The notes under the pieces: model-generated
Databases searched by the model: none
Told to the model about the DNA's origin: nothing
The model's input: only the letters and a program-made list of their open reading frames with translations
DNA from: Polyangiaceae bacterium
GTDB lineage: Bacteria; Myxococcota_A; Polyangia; Polyangiales; Polyangiaceae
Assembly (NCBI GenBank): GCA_020633235.1
Contig: JACKEA010000010.1
Location: forward strand, 154,001 to 218,000
Reading direction: 5' to 3'
DNA: 64,000 nt
Translations under genes and position numbers: made by a program
Shown: in pieces, positions 7,730 through 16,710 of the stretch
Layout: the number at the start of each line of letters is the position of its first letter
How positions within the stretch are numbered: the first letter of the stretch is position 1

Positions 7730-8434
7730 TCAGTATCCGAGGTGGGGGCTCGCGGGGGCGAACAACAGGTTCGAGCCGGTCGCCAGCACCACGATGCTGT
7801 TCAGCCCCCAGATGAAAGCGACTGCGCCCAGCAACGGCAGGGCGATGGCGACGACTCTCTTTCGGCGCGCGAGGGGTTGCCAATCGCGGGACATCCGCAA
7901 CAGGCCGCGGGTGGTGTGGAAGAGCGTGGCGGCGAGGCCGAGGACGTAGCCGATCGCCACCAGCGGGATGCCCCAGGCGATCGTGCTCGACAGGGAAGCG
8001 CACAGCTCGTCGTATACGGCGTTGGGCGCCAAGGTGCCGAGCGCGAGGCGCAGGCGAAACGCGACGAGATGCCAGACCAGGAACGCCAGCGTGAGCCACG
8101 CGGCGCCGCGCAACAAGATGCGGCGCGGGTCGCGGGGGTTCGTTGTGGCGAGCTCCAAGCTGTCGCCCCGCAGCAAGAGCCGCACGCCGTATGCCGCGTG
8201 GAACGCGAGGGGCAGCCAGAGCACGACGAGCTCCAAGGCCAGCGGCCATGGCGCCCGCAGGAGACTCGACTCGAAGGCGCTGCGGGACTGGGTGGCGCGC
8301 CACATGTCGAACAGGTGCAGCACCAGAAACGCGTTCAGCGGAACGACTCCGGTCAGCGAGAAGAGCCGACGCAGAACGGGGTTGGCGCGTGGCGCGGCTC
8401 CACCCCTTGACTCGACCTCGCCCGGGCGTGACAT
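7730..8434 (-). CDS. Succinate dehydrogenase/fumarate reductase-type cytochrome b subunit
   Basis: The 234-residue protein has five hydrophobic segments and the motif order of the SdhC b558 family: RLFSLTGVVPLNAFLVLHL near the N terminus, then FHAAYGVRLL, LVWHLVAFRL and LFHTTRGLLRMS. The His residues in these helices are the expected heme ligands. In this family the protein anchors the flavoprotein and iron-sulfur subunits to the membrane and passes electrons to quinone. No sdhA or sdhB gene is next to it, so it is either an orphan or its partners lie elsewhere. Its start codon overlaps that of the divergent neighbour by two bases. Confidence 0.8.
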   Translation of the reverse strand: MSRPGEVESRGGAAPRANPVLRRLFSLTGVVPLNAFLVLHLFDMWRATQSRSAFESSLLRAPWPLALELVVLWLPLAFHAAYGVRLLLRGDSLELATTNPRDPRRILLRGAAWLTLAFLVWHLVAFRLRLALGTLAPNAVYDELCASLSSTIAWGIPLVAIGYVLGLAATLFHTTRGLLRMSRDWQPLARRKRVVAIALPLLGAVAFIWGLNSIVVLATGSNLLFAPASPHLGY

Positions 8435-10385
8435 GCTTCGATGGTTGCAGCGCTCAGGCCCGAAGACCCCGCGCGTTCCACGCGGCTCCTACGGGAGCCT
8501 CCGGGCTCCGTCAAGGTGGCGCGGCTTGGGCTTCGCTCTGGTTTGGGCGGCGTGGTGCAGCAGCGCGGGCATGGCCTGCGGTGGGGGGCGCGGGGCTGCC
8601 GGGGAGCCGCACGCTGCCCTGGCAGAGACCTTGGCGGCGCAGCGGGAGTTCCGGATCCTGCATCGCCGCTGGACCACGGCGAGTGACGCCGACCGTCGGC
8701 GGCTGCTGCCCTCGCTGGAGGCGTTCATCGCACGCCATCCCCAGGACGACCGGGCGCGGGTGGCGCGGATCTACTTGGCGTGGGTGCTGATCCAGCGCGG
8801 GGAGCTCAGGCGCGCCCGGGCGCTGGTGGCGGAAACCCGCGAAGGCGTAGCGGGGAGCGCGCAGGACTTCGCCGTGGTGGCGGAGGCTGCCATCTTGACG
8901 CGTGAAGGAAAGCCGGACGAGGCGTTGGATCGCCTCGCGCCATTGGCCGGCAAGATCGTCGATGCGGACGAGCGCTTCATGTACGGCGAGCAACGCGTGC
9001 GCGCCGCCGTGGCTGCGCGTCACATGCACGACGCCGTTCGCTTCATGCTGGAGTGGGTCGCGGGGGCGCCGCCGGAAGACCGTCAAGCGGTGCAGGATCG
9101 CGTGCTCGGATTCCTCGACGGCATTCCGGCGCGCGCCGTGGAGGACACCCTGGCGCAGCTCGACGAAGAGAGCGAGCGGTTCGGAGAAGGCTCCACCCAG
9201 GCTCCCGCGCGGGACTGGCTGCGCAAGTCGTTGCGCGAGCGGCTGATGCGCTTGGCGATCGAGCAGGGGGATGCGGACTTGGCACGACGCCTGCTCGACT
9301 CCGGCGCTCCCGGCGTTCGGCGTGGGGACCGCGGTGCGGAGCTGGCGCGCCTCGCCGCGGCAGGATCCGTCGTGCCTCGAGTGCAGGGACGTCAGGTCGG
9401 GCTGGTGCTCAGCACGGGAAGCGCAGCGCTGCGTCGGCGTTCGGCGGACGTCGCCGCGGGCATGGCGCGGGCGCTCGGACTGCCGCAGTCGGCGTCGAAT
9501 CCCGAAGCCGTGCGTCTGCTCACGAGTGACGACGGCGGCAGCATGGACGGCATTCCATCGGCCCTAGCCCGCCTCGCCGGCGATGGCGCCGCGATCCTCG
9601 TCGCGGGACTCGATTCGGAAGGAGCCGAGCGAGCCGCGCGCTATGCGGACGACGCGCAGATTCCGGTGATCGTGCTGGCTCCGCCCTCCACGTCAGCAGC
9701 GAAGGGCGACGGATTCGCGTTTCGGATCGGAGCGGGTACGGAGGACGTCATGACGTTGCTTCGTTCGGCCCTCGTAGGTCAGGGACCGGTCGCACAGATC
9801 GGCGGCGGCTCCAGCGACGCCGCGTCCTGTGCCGCCACGGCGGCCCTGGCCGGCACCGCGCGCTTTCCGGTCCAGGTCTGGCGCAAGGAGCACGTCGCCT
9901 CGCTCGTCTTCGCCGGAGATCCCGGCTGCACCAAAGACGCCCTGCGCGAGGCTCGCGCCATCGGTCTCACGCCCAACGTCGGCCTCGGGCTCGAGTCGGC
10001 GCATCTGTATCCGGATCTCGCCAGTGAGCGGCCCACTTGGGTCGCCGCCTGCGGAAGCTTCCCCTTGGGCGCGCATCCCGACTCCGCCCCCACGTCTCCG
10101 ACGGCGGAGATGTCCAAGTGGGCCTCCGAGCGACATCGCGCCCCGAGCTGGTGGGCGGCCTTGGGGCACGACGCGGCGGCCTTGGGCGGCGTGGCGCTCG
10201 CCGATTTCGCGCTGGAGCGGGTCGACGAAGCGAGTGCCGTCGCGGAGCTCCACAAAGCGGCTCGCGCCAAGCTGGCCGGGGTAACGGCGTCGCTGTGGAC
10301 CACGACGTCACGAGGTTTCGGCGGCGACCGCCGCTTGCCCCGCTCCATCACGGTCGTGGCGGGCGGCGCCGCAGGCAGCAAGTGA
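8433..10385 (+). CDS. Periplasmic-binding-protein-like lipoprotein (LppC/LpoA-like)
   Basis: The ATG at 8433 gives a 650-residue product with a charged N terminus, a hydrophobic stretch and a lipobox-like GMAC near residue 49. The first half is helical and repeat-like (EFRILHRRWTTAS, LAWVLIQRGELRRARALV), as in the TPR part of LpoA. The second half, from RQVGLVLSTGSAALRRR, has the alternating pattern of a type-1 periplasmic binding fold, with ILVAGLDSEGAERAARYADDAQIPVIVLAPP. LpoA proteins activate penicillin-binding proteins; here that role is inference from domain order. The open frame extends upstream to 7968, but that part is antisense to the cytochrome gene. The exact start is uncertain. 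Confidence 0.6.
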   Translation: MLRWLQRSGPKTPRVPRGSYGSLRAPSRWRGLGFALVWAAWCSSAGMACGGGRGAAGEPHAALAETLAAQREFRILHRRWTTASDADRRRLLPSLEAFIARHPQDDRARVARIYLAWVLIQRGELRRARALVAETREGVAGSAQDFAVVAEAAILTREGKPDEALDRLAPLAGKIVDADERFMYGEQRVRAAVAARHMHDAVRFMLEWVAGAPPEDRQAVQDRVLGFLDGIPARAVEDTLAQLDEESERFGEGSTQAPARDWLRKSLRERLMRLAIEQGDADLARRLLDSGAPGVRRGDRGAELARLAAAGSVVPRVQGRQVGLVLSTGSAALRRRSADVAAGMARALGLPQSASNPEAVRLLTSDDGGSMDGIPSALARLAGDGAAILVAGLDSEGAERAARYADDAQIPVIVLAPPSTSAAKGDGFAFRIGAGTEDVMTLLRSALVGQGPVAQIGGGSSDAASCAATAALAGTARFPVQVWRKEHVASLVFAGDPGCTKDALREARAIGLTPNVGLGLESAHLYPDLASERPTWVAACGSFPLGAHPDSAPTSPTAEMSKWASERHRAPSWWAALGHDAAALGGVALADFALERVDEASAVAELHKAARAKLAGVTASLWTTTSRGFGGDRRLPRSITVVAGGAAGSK

Positions 10386-10390
10386 GCAAC

Positions 10391-10855
10391 ATGTCCGAGC
10401 CACCCCTGGTCGTGGACCTCCCCACGCGCCGCGCCACCACGCGGCTGGCTTCCCGGCTCGCCGCCGGGATCGAGGCGGGAGATCTCGTCGTGCTGTCCGG
10501 AGAGCTCGGCGCCGGCAAGACCTTCCTGGTTCGCGCCGTTTGTCGTGCGCTGGGACTGTCCGCCCGCGTCCGCGTGACCAGCCCCACGTTCTCTCTCGTG
10601 CATGAGTACGCGACGCGACCGCCGATCGCGCACGCCGATCTGTATCGCGTGGAAGTCGAGCGCGAGGTGCGGGACCTGGGCCTCGACGCCCAGCGCGACG
10701 ACGGCATGGCGTTGCTCGTGGAGTGGGGCGAGCGGTTCGTCGAGGTGCTTGGAGGTGACGCCCTCGTGGTGATGCTGTCGACGGACCCACGCCGGGCGAG
10801 CCTCAGTGCCACCGGCGAGCAAAGCCGCAGTCGACTCGCAGCGCTGCGAAAGTAG
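10391..10855 (+). CDS. tsaE: tRNA threonylcarbamoyladenosine biosynthesis ATPase TsaE
   Basis: The 154-residue protein has the Walker A GELGAGKT (near residue 38), the switch-like TSPTFSLVHEY segment, the HADLYR motif and a late LLVEWGER, all hallmarks of TsaE. TsaE is the ATPase that, with TsaB and TsaD, makes the universal t6A modification at position 37 of ANN-decoding tRNAs. The gene starts 6 bp after the previous stop; an in-frame GTG at 10382 that overlaps that stop (GTGA) is an alternative start, so translation is probably coupled. Confidence 0.93.
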   Translation: MSEPPLVVDLPTRRATTRLASRLAAGIEAGDLVVLSGELGAGKTFLVRAVCRALGLSARVRVTSPTFSLVHEYATRPPIAHADLYRVEVEREVRDLGLDAQRDDGMALLVEWGERFVEVLGGDALVVMLSTDPRRASLSATGEQSRSRLAALRK

Positions 10856-10888
10856 CGCAGCGCGGGGACTGCGCCTTGCAGGCGCGCA

Positions 10889-11764
10889 TTGCGCTCCGTC
10901 AACGAAGTTTTCGGCGTAGCGAGCCAATCCGAGCTAGAACCACGGGCCGTGGCCGAAGCCGGAGCCAGCCAGCCCGACACCCTGGGCGCGCGTGGGATCG
11001 TGGACGCGCTGCTCGCGGTCCCGCTGCGCGCCTTCGAGGGATTCGGCCAGCTGCTCCTTCTGACGGGCCGCACCCTGGTGTGGCTGATCCGGCCGCCGTA
11101 TCGACTGAGCCAGTTCATCGCGATGATGGACTTCGTGGGGGTGCAGTCGGTCTTCATCGTATCGCTGACGGGGATCTTCAGCGGAATGGTGCTGTCGCTT
11201 CAGATGGTGCACAGCCTCAAGCAGTTCGGCGCAGAAGGTAGCGTCGGGTCCATCGTGGCCATCTCCCTCGCCCGAGAGATCAGCCCGGTGTTCGCCTGCT
11301 TGATGGTCACGGCTCGGGCAGGTAGCGCGATGGCGGCGGAGCTCGGCAACATGCGCGTCACGGAGCAGGTGGACGCGCTGGTGACCATGGGCGTCAGCCC
11401 GGTTCAGTACTTGTTGTCGCCGCGGATGCTCGCGTCCGTCCTGATGTGCCCGCTGCTGTGCGTGCTGTACAGCTGCGTCGGGATGCTGGGCGCGTGGATC
11501 GTCGCCGTGCAATGGCTGAGCATCGACCCGGGCATCTTCGTTGCCAACATCGAGAAATACCTCGAGCTGGACGACTTCTTGATGGGCGAGATCAAGAGCG
11601 CGGTCTTCGGCTTCCTGATCGCCGCCATCTCGTGCCGTCAGGGTTTCTACGCCAGCGGCGGCGCTCGGGGCGTGGGCCAGGCGACCACCCGCGCGGTGGT
11701 CCAGAGCGCCGTCGCCATCTTGATCGCGAACTATTTCATCACGAACTGGCTCACGGATCTGTAG
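10889..11764 (+). CDS. mlaE: MlaE-family ABC transporter permease
   Basis: The protein carries the MlaE signature run: FSGMVLSLQ, then REISPVFACLMVTARAGSAMAAELGNMRVTEQVDAL and a series of hydrophobic helices ending in VAILIANYFITNWL. MlaE permeases work with an MlaF ATPase and an MlaD substrate-binding protein in phospholipid or lipid transport between the two membranes. Neither partner is adjacent; the gene follows tsaE by 33 bp. The first in-frame start is TTG at 10889; a GTG at 10949 is a reasonable alternative because the first 20 residues look unconserved. Confidence 0.85.
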   Translation: MRSVNEVFGVASQSELEPRAVAEAGASQPDTLGARGIVDALLAVPLRAFEGFGQLLLLTGRTLVWLIRPPYRLSQFIAMMDFVGVQSVFIVSLTGIFSGMVLSLQMVHSLKQFGAEGSVGSIVAISLAREISPVFACLMVTARAGSAMAAELGNMRVTEQVDALVTMGVSPVQYLLSPRMLASVLMCPLLCVLYSCVGMLGAWIVAVQWLSIDPGIFVANIEKYLELDDFLMGEIKSAVFGFLIAAISCRQGFYASGGARGVGQATTRAVVQSAVAILIANYFITNWLTDL

Positions 11765-11783
11765 CCCCACGTACCTGCGAACT

Positions 11784-11808
11784 GCGGGGTTCCGCGGCGA
11801 ACCAACAA
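11784..11808 (-). repeat. Dispersed extragenic element, copy b
   Basis: On the minus strand it reads TTGGTTCGCCGCGGAACCCC. It lies 20 bp after the permease stop codon and is the only copy in the opposite orientation to the others. Confidence 0.65.
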
Positions 11809-11865
11809 AAGAAGCCGGACAACGGCTAGAACCGCGGGGAGGTTGCGCTAGGATTCGCGCCGTCC

Positions 11866-13836
11866 GTGCAGAACGTCGAGCTCGACAGCGAAGCACGCGG
11901 CCAAGGAGTGCCGCGCGTGGAGGCCGAATCCGCAGACTTCTCGGCGTTAGCCGAGGAGCGCCGGAGTGCGCGGCTGCGGCTCGTTCGCGCTCGCAAGCTG
12001 GCGGCGTTCGCGTTGCTCGCCGTGCCCATGGTCGCGGTGGTCGCCGCCGACGCTCTCCGTCGCGGGGACCGCTTGATGGAGCTCCACGGTGTCTATCGCG
12101 CGACCTACGCCGGCGCGATGCTCGAGAGCCTCGTCCTGTGGAGCCTGCTCTTGGTGGCGGCATCGCGGCGCCATGGTTGGGGGCGTTGGGTCGCGGCCGT
12201 GCTCTTCGTCGTGGCGGCCACCTTCACCTTTGGCGGACAGCAGTACTTCTTCCAGCAGTACAACGCGTACTTGAACGTCGACGTGTCCCTGTTTGCGTCG
12301 AACTTCATGGACAGCGTGGTGAATCAGCTGTTCGCCGACATCGGGAACTACCTGCGCGCGAAGACGCCGCCCTTCATCGTCGCCATCTTGCTCATAGCCT
12401 TGGGACGCCGGCTGATTCGCCCGCGCCGCTGGGTGGGGCGCGCGGCGTGCGTGGCGGCGCCACTGGTGCTGGTGGCGTCGTTCTTCATTCCGACGCAGCA
12501 CCGCCACCTGCAAGCTTCCACGCCGGACGTCTTGTACCTCCAAGCGGTGGGCGGACTCATCCGTACGCAGCTCGGCTTCACGGATCAGTCGCATCAGCTG
12601 AGGCCGCGGGTTCGGAATTCGCTACCGGTGGCGAAGCTCACCCCCGGCAAGCCGGATCGGAACGTGGTGTTCGTGCTGTTGGAGAGCGTTCGCGCGGACG
12701 CCACCTGCATCAATCCGGATGAGAGCTGTCGCCGCACGGAAGCCACCAATCAGCTATTTCCAGGGCGATTTCCCTTCACCCAGATGCGCTCCATGGAGTC
12801 CTGCACGGCGATCAGCCTGGCCGTGCTGTGGTCCGGCGTGGGGCCGCAGGAGTCGCGTGACGTGCTCCACACGTGGCCGCTCTTGTTCGACTACGCCAAG
12901 GCCGCGGGCTTTCACACCGCCTATTGGACGAGCCAGAACATGATGTTCGGCAACGCGCGGCTGTGGGTGAAGAACCTGGGTGCGGATCGCTTCGTGAGCG
13001 CCACGGATCTGGAGCCCACGGCGGACCTGGACATGGGCGCGCCCGAAAACTACCTCGCGGATTACGTGGTGAAGGACTTCCAGAACCTGCCGGAGCCCTT
13101 CTTCGCGGTCGTTCATCTCTCGAACGTCCACTACCCGTATTACGTGAACCCGAAGGGGCCCCAGCCCTTTCAGCCCGCGACCACCAGCAAGGCCCCCGAC
13201 AAGAACGGATCCTTCTTCAACTACTACCAGAACTCGGTCTATCAGCAGGACCAGCACATCGCGAAGATCCTGAAGCACATCCGAGAGTCCGACGCCGGCA
13301 AGCGCACCATCATCGTGTACACCAGCGATCACGGCGAGGCGTTTCGTGAGCACGGCCAGATGGGGCACACGTTCAGCATCTTCGACGAAGAGATCCACGT
13401 GCCCGCGTGGATCGACGCTCCCCCCGGCGTGCTCAACGAAGAAGAAGAGGCGAACCTCCGCGCCAAGCGCGACGCCTATCTGTTCCACGTGGACATGGCG
13501 CCCACCATGTTGGACCTGATGGGGCTTTGGGATGCGCCGCAGCTCGCCAAGTACAAGAAGAAGATGCTGGGTCACAGCATGCTGCGGCCGGAGCTCACGG
13601 AAACCGCGCTGCCCATGACCAACTGCGCGGGGGTGTGGAGCTGCGCCTTCGAGAACTGGGGCTACATGCGCCGCAACATGAAGCTCGAAGCGCGGGCCTG
13701 GGATACCGGCTGGAAGTGCTACGACGTCGAGCGCGACCCGTTCGAGACCACGGACCTCGGGCCCGCCGCCTGCGGCGACCTGCTCGACCACACCCTGAAG
13801 ACCTTCGGGGGGCTGCCGGGGCGGACGCCGAAGTAG
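11866..13836 (+). CDS. Membrane-anchored sulfatase/phosphotransferase (LtaS/EptA-like)
   Basis: This 656-residue protein has about four N-terminal membrane segments and a C-terminal alkaline-phosphatase-fold domain. The domain opens with NVVFVLLESVRAD (first metal ligand Glu), continues with SMESCTAISLAVLWSG, where Thr314 fits the nucleophile position of EptA/LtaS enzymes, and has the metal-binding TSDHGEAF (Asp488, His489) followed by GHTFSIFDEEIHVPAWI. Family members move phosphoglycerol or phosphoethanolamine onto envelope lipids; the substrate here is not known. GTG start. The next gene begins 23 bp after its stop. Confidence 0.8.
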   Translation: MQNVELDSEARGQGVPRVEAESADFSALAEERRSARLRLVRARKLAAFALLAVPMVAVVAADALRRGDRLMELHGVYRATYAGAMLESLVLWSLLLVAASRRHGWGRWVAAVLFVVAATFTFGGQQYFFQQYNAYLNVDVSLFASNFMDSVVNQLFADIGNYLRAKTPPFIVAILLIALGRRLIRPRRWVGRAACVAAPLVLVASFFIPTQHRHLQASTPDVLYLQAVGGLIRTQLGFTDQSHQLRPRVRNSLPVAKLTPGKPDRNVVFVLLESVRADATCINPDESCRRTEATNQLFPGRFPFTQMRSMESCTAISLAVLWSGVGPQESRDVLHTWPLLFDYAKAAGFHTAYWTSQNMMFGNARLWVKNLGADRFVSATDLEPTADLDMGAPENYLADYVVKDFQNLPEPFFAVVHLSNVHYPYYVNPKGPQPFQPATTSKAPDKNGSFFNYYQNSVYQQDQHIAKILKHIRESDAGKRTIIVYTSDHGEAFREHGQMGHTFSIFDEEIHVPAWIDAPPGVLNEEEEANLRAKRDAYLFHVDMAPTMLDLMGLWDAPQLAKYKKKMLGHSMLRPELTETALPMTNCAGVWSCAFENWGYMRRNMKLEARAWDTGWKCYDVERDPFETTDLGPAACGDLLDHTLKTFGGLPGRTPK

Positions 13837-13859
13837 GCGCACCCCTGGAATTCGCGTGG

Positions 13860-15329
13860 GTGCGGTCCTATGACTCCGTCGTGGCTCACGCGGCATTTCC
13901 GACTCTGACCATCCACGCGGACCGCTTCGAGGCGGAGGGCGCCTTCGCCGAATCCCAGGCGGCGTACCTCGACCCGGATCCGGACGAAGTCGCGGCGCTC
14001 CAGCGGTTGCTGGAGGACAAGAACGCCGGCGTCGTCGCGCATTTCTACATGGACCCCGAGCTCCAGGGCGTGCTGGCCGCGTGCGAATGGCCGCACATCC
14101 ACATCTCGGACTCCCTGGCCATGGCGGACGCGGCCATCGGCATGGTGGAAGGCGGCGCTCGTACCATCGTCGTGCTCGGTGTGGACTTCATGAGTGAGAA
14201 CGTCCGCGCCATGCTCGACGCCAGCGGCCACGCGGACGTCCCCGTGTATCGCGTTGCCATGGAGCCGATTGGCTGCAGCCTGGCGGAGAGCGCGGAAGCC
14301 GCCGCCTACGGCGCGTACCTGCAGAAGGCCGCGCGCGTGCCGAGCTCCCTGCACGTCGTCTACATCAACACCAGCTTGATCACGAAGGCGCGGGCGCACG
14401 CCCTCGTTCCCACCATCACCTGCACCTCCAGCAACGTCGTGAAAACGGTGCTGCAGGCCTTTGCTCAGATCCCGGAAGCCAACGTGTGGTTCGGGCCGGA
14501 CACCTACATGGGGAAGAACCTCGCCGAGCTGTTCCGCTCCCTCGCCGAGCTCCCCGTGGAACAGATCCGTGCTCTGCACCCGGCCCACGACCAAGCCAGC
14601 ATTCGGCGCGTTTCCCAGCACTTCCACTATTTCGAGCAGGGCACCTGCATCGTCCACCACATGTTCGGCGCCGAAGTCGCCGAGCGCGTGCGGCAGGACT
14701 ACCCCGACGCCTTCGTCACCGCGCACTTGGAGGTCCCCGGCGAGATGTTCCAGGTCGCGCTGGAGAAGCAGCGCCACGGGCAGGGGGCCGTGGGCTCCAC
14801 CAGCGATATCCTCTCCTTCATCGGCAAGAAGGTGGACGAAGCCGTCAGCGGTCGCCTCTCGTTCGTGCTGGGCACCGAGGCCGGCATGGTCACTTCCATC
14901 GTTCGCCGAGTCCGCTCCGCGCTGCGCGCTCGCCCACAGGTCGCGGTCGACATCGTCTTCCCCGTGGCCAGCGAGGCCATCGCGGCTACGGGGGACGCCG
15001 AGCTGGCCGTCGTCCCCGGCGTGGCCGGGGGTGAGGGCTGCTCCACCGCGGGGGGCTGCGCCACTTGCCCCTACATGAAGATGAACAGCCTCGACGCCCT
15101 GCTCGAGCTCCTCGGCCGCGTGGGGGTCGCCGGCAAGGTCAGCCTCGCCCCCTTCGAGCCCCGCAAGTACGTGGAGCAGGTCGCCGGTCACACCGCCGCT
15201 GAGATGGGAGGCCGCCCCATCCTCCACATGCGTCACTTCCAGAAGCACGGTCGCCTCTCCGACGAGCTCGTTTTGGACATCCAGACCCGCGCTCAAGGTT
15301 CGGATCCAACGGCCGTTAAAGCGTGTTGA
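13860..15329 (+). CDS. nadA: Quinolinate synthase NadA (long form)
   Basis: NadA condenses iminoaspartate and dihydroxyacetone phosphate to quinolinate in NAD synthesis, using a [4Fe-4S] cluster. The protein shows VAHFYMDPELQG, the ISDSLAMA motif, Cys139 in GCSLAES, Cys188 in CTSSNVVKTV, VWFGPDTYMGKNL and the C-terminal cluster motif GCATCPYMKMN (Cys400, Cys403). At ~489 residues it belongs to the long form. Two GTG starts are possible (13860, 13881); the first is used. The last codons and the TGA stop (AVKAC*) are formed by the inverted repeat of the adjoining insertion element, so the natural C terminus was replaced or trimmed. Confidence 0.9.
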   Translation: MRSYDSVVAHAAFPTLTIHADRFEAEGAFAESQAAYLDPDPDEVAALQRLLEDKNAGVVAHFYMDPELQGVLAACEWPHIHISDSLAMADAAIGMVEGGARTIVVLGVDFMSENVRAMLDASGHADVPVYRVAMEPIGCSLAESAEAAAYGAYLQKAARVPSSLHVVYINTSLITKARAHALVPTITCTSSNVVKTVLQAFAQIPEANVWFGPDTYMGKNLAELFRSLAELPVEQIRALHPAHDQASIRRVSQHFHYFEQGTCIVHHMFGAEVAERVRQDYPDAFVTAHLEVPGEMFQVALEKQRHGQGAVGSTSDILSFIGKKVDEAVSGRLSFVLGTEAGMVTSIVRRVRSALRARPQVAVDIVFPVASEAIAATGDAELAVVPGVAGGEGCSTAGGCATCPYMKMNSLDALLELLGRVGVAGKVSLAPFEPRKYVEQVAGHTAAEMGGRPILHMRHFQKHGRLSDELVLDIQTRAQGSDPTAVKAC

Positions 15330-16710
15330 CAGTTTTGGCCAACACCGCCCTTCTCGGGCGTTGGGCATAGGCCCTTCCTGCTTCGACGAGGGTAGTTTCA
15401 CGGACCACCAAGAGCGGTGGTTCGCCAGAGCTTCCCTCTCCACAGGCGTTTTGCGTCTCCGCGTGCTTCGCGGCGACAGGAGGCCAGTCTCCTTGGCCGA
15501 GTACGCGAGGGTACTGAGCCAAGCACACGGCAGCGTTCTCATCGCGGTCGGCCTCGTGACCGCAACTACTGCAGTGAAAGGTGCGCTCTCCGAGGTCGAG
15601 CCGCTCGCCGATGGTCCCGCACGCGCTGCATCGGCGCGTGCTGGGGTAGAAGCGGTCAGCCACGGTGAGCGTTGCGCCGTACCACTTCGCCTTGTAGGCG
15701 AGCTGCGCTCCGAACAGCGCCCAGGCGCTGTCCGCGATGGCACGGGCGAGTCGGGTTTTGATGAGCCCCGAGATACTCAGCTTCTCGATGACCAAGTGAC
15801 CGTGGGTCTGGGCCAGTCGGCTCGATTGGCGATGGGTGAAATCGTGTCGGATGTTGCGAATGCGTTGGTGCACGCGCGCGAGCTGGGCGCGGGCCTTGTG
15901 CCGATTGCGAGAGCCCGGCTGCTTCCGGGACAGGCTGCGGCTCTTGCGCCGCAGCTTCGGTAGCGCGGCGCGGAGCGGGCGCGGGCTCTCGATGTGCTCG
16001 ACCTGCCTACCGCTTTCGCTGGCGAGCACCGCAAAGGTCTTGAGCCCGCGGTCGATGCCGACCGGCGGAGCCTCTGCGCTGCCGTGGCGCCGCGCGGGAT
16101 GCAGCTCGGCGGCCTCGACGTTCAAGGTCACGCGCCAGCGGCCGCCCTCGCGGGTGCTGACCGTGGCGAACAGCACCTTGGCTCGATCGCTCTTCAACAT
16201 GCGGCGCAGCCGGCGCGTGCATTCCCGGACGGCAATGCTGCCGAGCTTCGGCAGGCGCACGGAACGCGGGTCGCCCTCGCCAACGCGGACTTCGTTCTTC
16301 TTGTTGCGGATGCGGAACGACTGCCGCGCTTCCGACCTCTTCTTGAACTGGGGAAAGCCGGGAGGCTTGCCCGAGCGCTCTCCCTTGCGACCTGCCGAGA
16401 ACGCTTGCAGCGCCCGCCCCAAGTCGACCGCCGCCTCTTCGAACACCTGCTGGACCACCTCGAAGCGCCAGGAGAGCCCCACGCGCCCGTCCTCGTCCAC
16501 CCCGGCTCGCTCCGACCGCTTCCATTCATTGAAGTCGTTGATGAGATCGAAGCCCGACCACGGCGGCTTCTCCTCGGCCTCGAGGGCGTTGATGACAAAG
16601 CGCAGGCACTGGTTGAAGCCGAAGCGCGCCGCTCCGACGTGCCGCCGGAGCAGCTCCTCCTGCTCGCGCGTTGGCTGGAGCGTAAAGCTGAAGGTGGTGT
16701 GCCGAGTCAC
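15316..16710 (-). CDS. tnpB: TnpB RNA-guided nuclease (OrfB/IS605-type)
   Basis: TnpB proteins are RNA-guided DNA nucleases, ancestors of Cas12, that cut at transposon donor sites. This 464-residue copy is complete: an N-terminal FSFTLQPTREQEELLRRHVG, the RuvC residues Asp220 (GIDRGLKTFA), Glu309 (VIEKLSISGL) and Asp390 (ADRDENAA), and the zinc ribbon Cys361/Cys364 and Cys380/Cys383. The GTG at 16710 overlaps the transposase stop as GTGA, so translation should be coupled; an in-frame GTG at 16719 is an alternative. After ADRDENAA a ~70-residue unconserved tail reads through the terminal repeat to a stop in flanking DNA; this 3' region is where a guide RNA scaffold would be expected. Confidence 0.85.
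   Translation of the reverse strand: MTRHTTFSFTLQPTREQEELLRRHVGAARFGFNQCLRFVINALEAEEKPPWSGFDLINDFNEWKRSERAGVDEDGRVGLSWRFEVVQQVFEEAAVDLGRALQAFSAGRKGERSGKPPGFPQFKKRSEARQSFRIRNKKNEVRVGEGDPRSVRLPKLGSIAVRECTRRLRRMLKSDRAKVLFATVSTREGGRWRVTLNVEAAELHPARRHGSAEAPPVGIDRGLKTFAVLASESGRQVEHIESPRPLRAALPKLRRKSRSLSRKQPGSRNRHKARAQLARVHQRIRNIRHDFTHRQSSRLAQTHGHLVIEKLSISGLIKTRLARAIADSAWALFGAQLAYKAKWYGATLTVADRFYPSTRRCSACGTIGERLDLGERTFHCSSCGHEADRDENAAVCLAQYPRVLGQGDWPPVAAKHAETQNACGEGSSGEPPLLVVRETTLVEAGRAYAQRPRRAVLAKTVNTL
15324..15335 (+). repeat. Terminal inverted repeat, left
   Basis: TGTTGACAGTTT. It contains the TGA stop codon of nadA (15327-15329) and, on the other strand, the last codons of tnpB, whose TAA lies just outside in the flanking TTAA. 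Confidence 0.8.

Noticed and set aside
7225..7730. Long open frames through the repeat arrays on both strands
   Set aside because: Unit lengths divisible by three keep all frames open; the translations are pure repeats without starts or families.
13407..13859. An N-terminal extension of NadA by ~150 residues
   Set aside because: This part is out of frame with the overlapping sulfatase gene, which is clearly coding, and homology to NadA begins after 13860.
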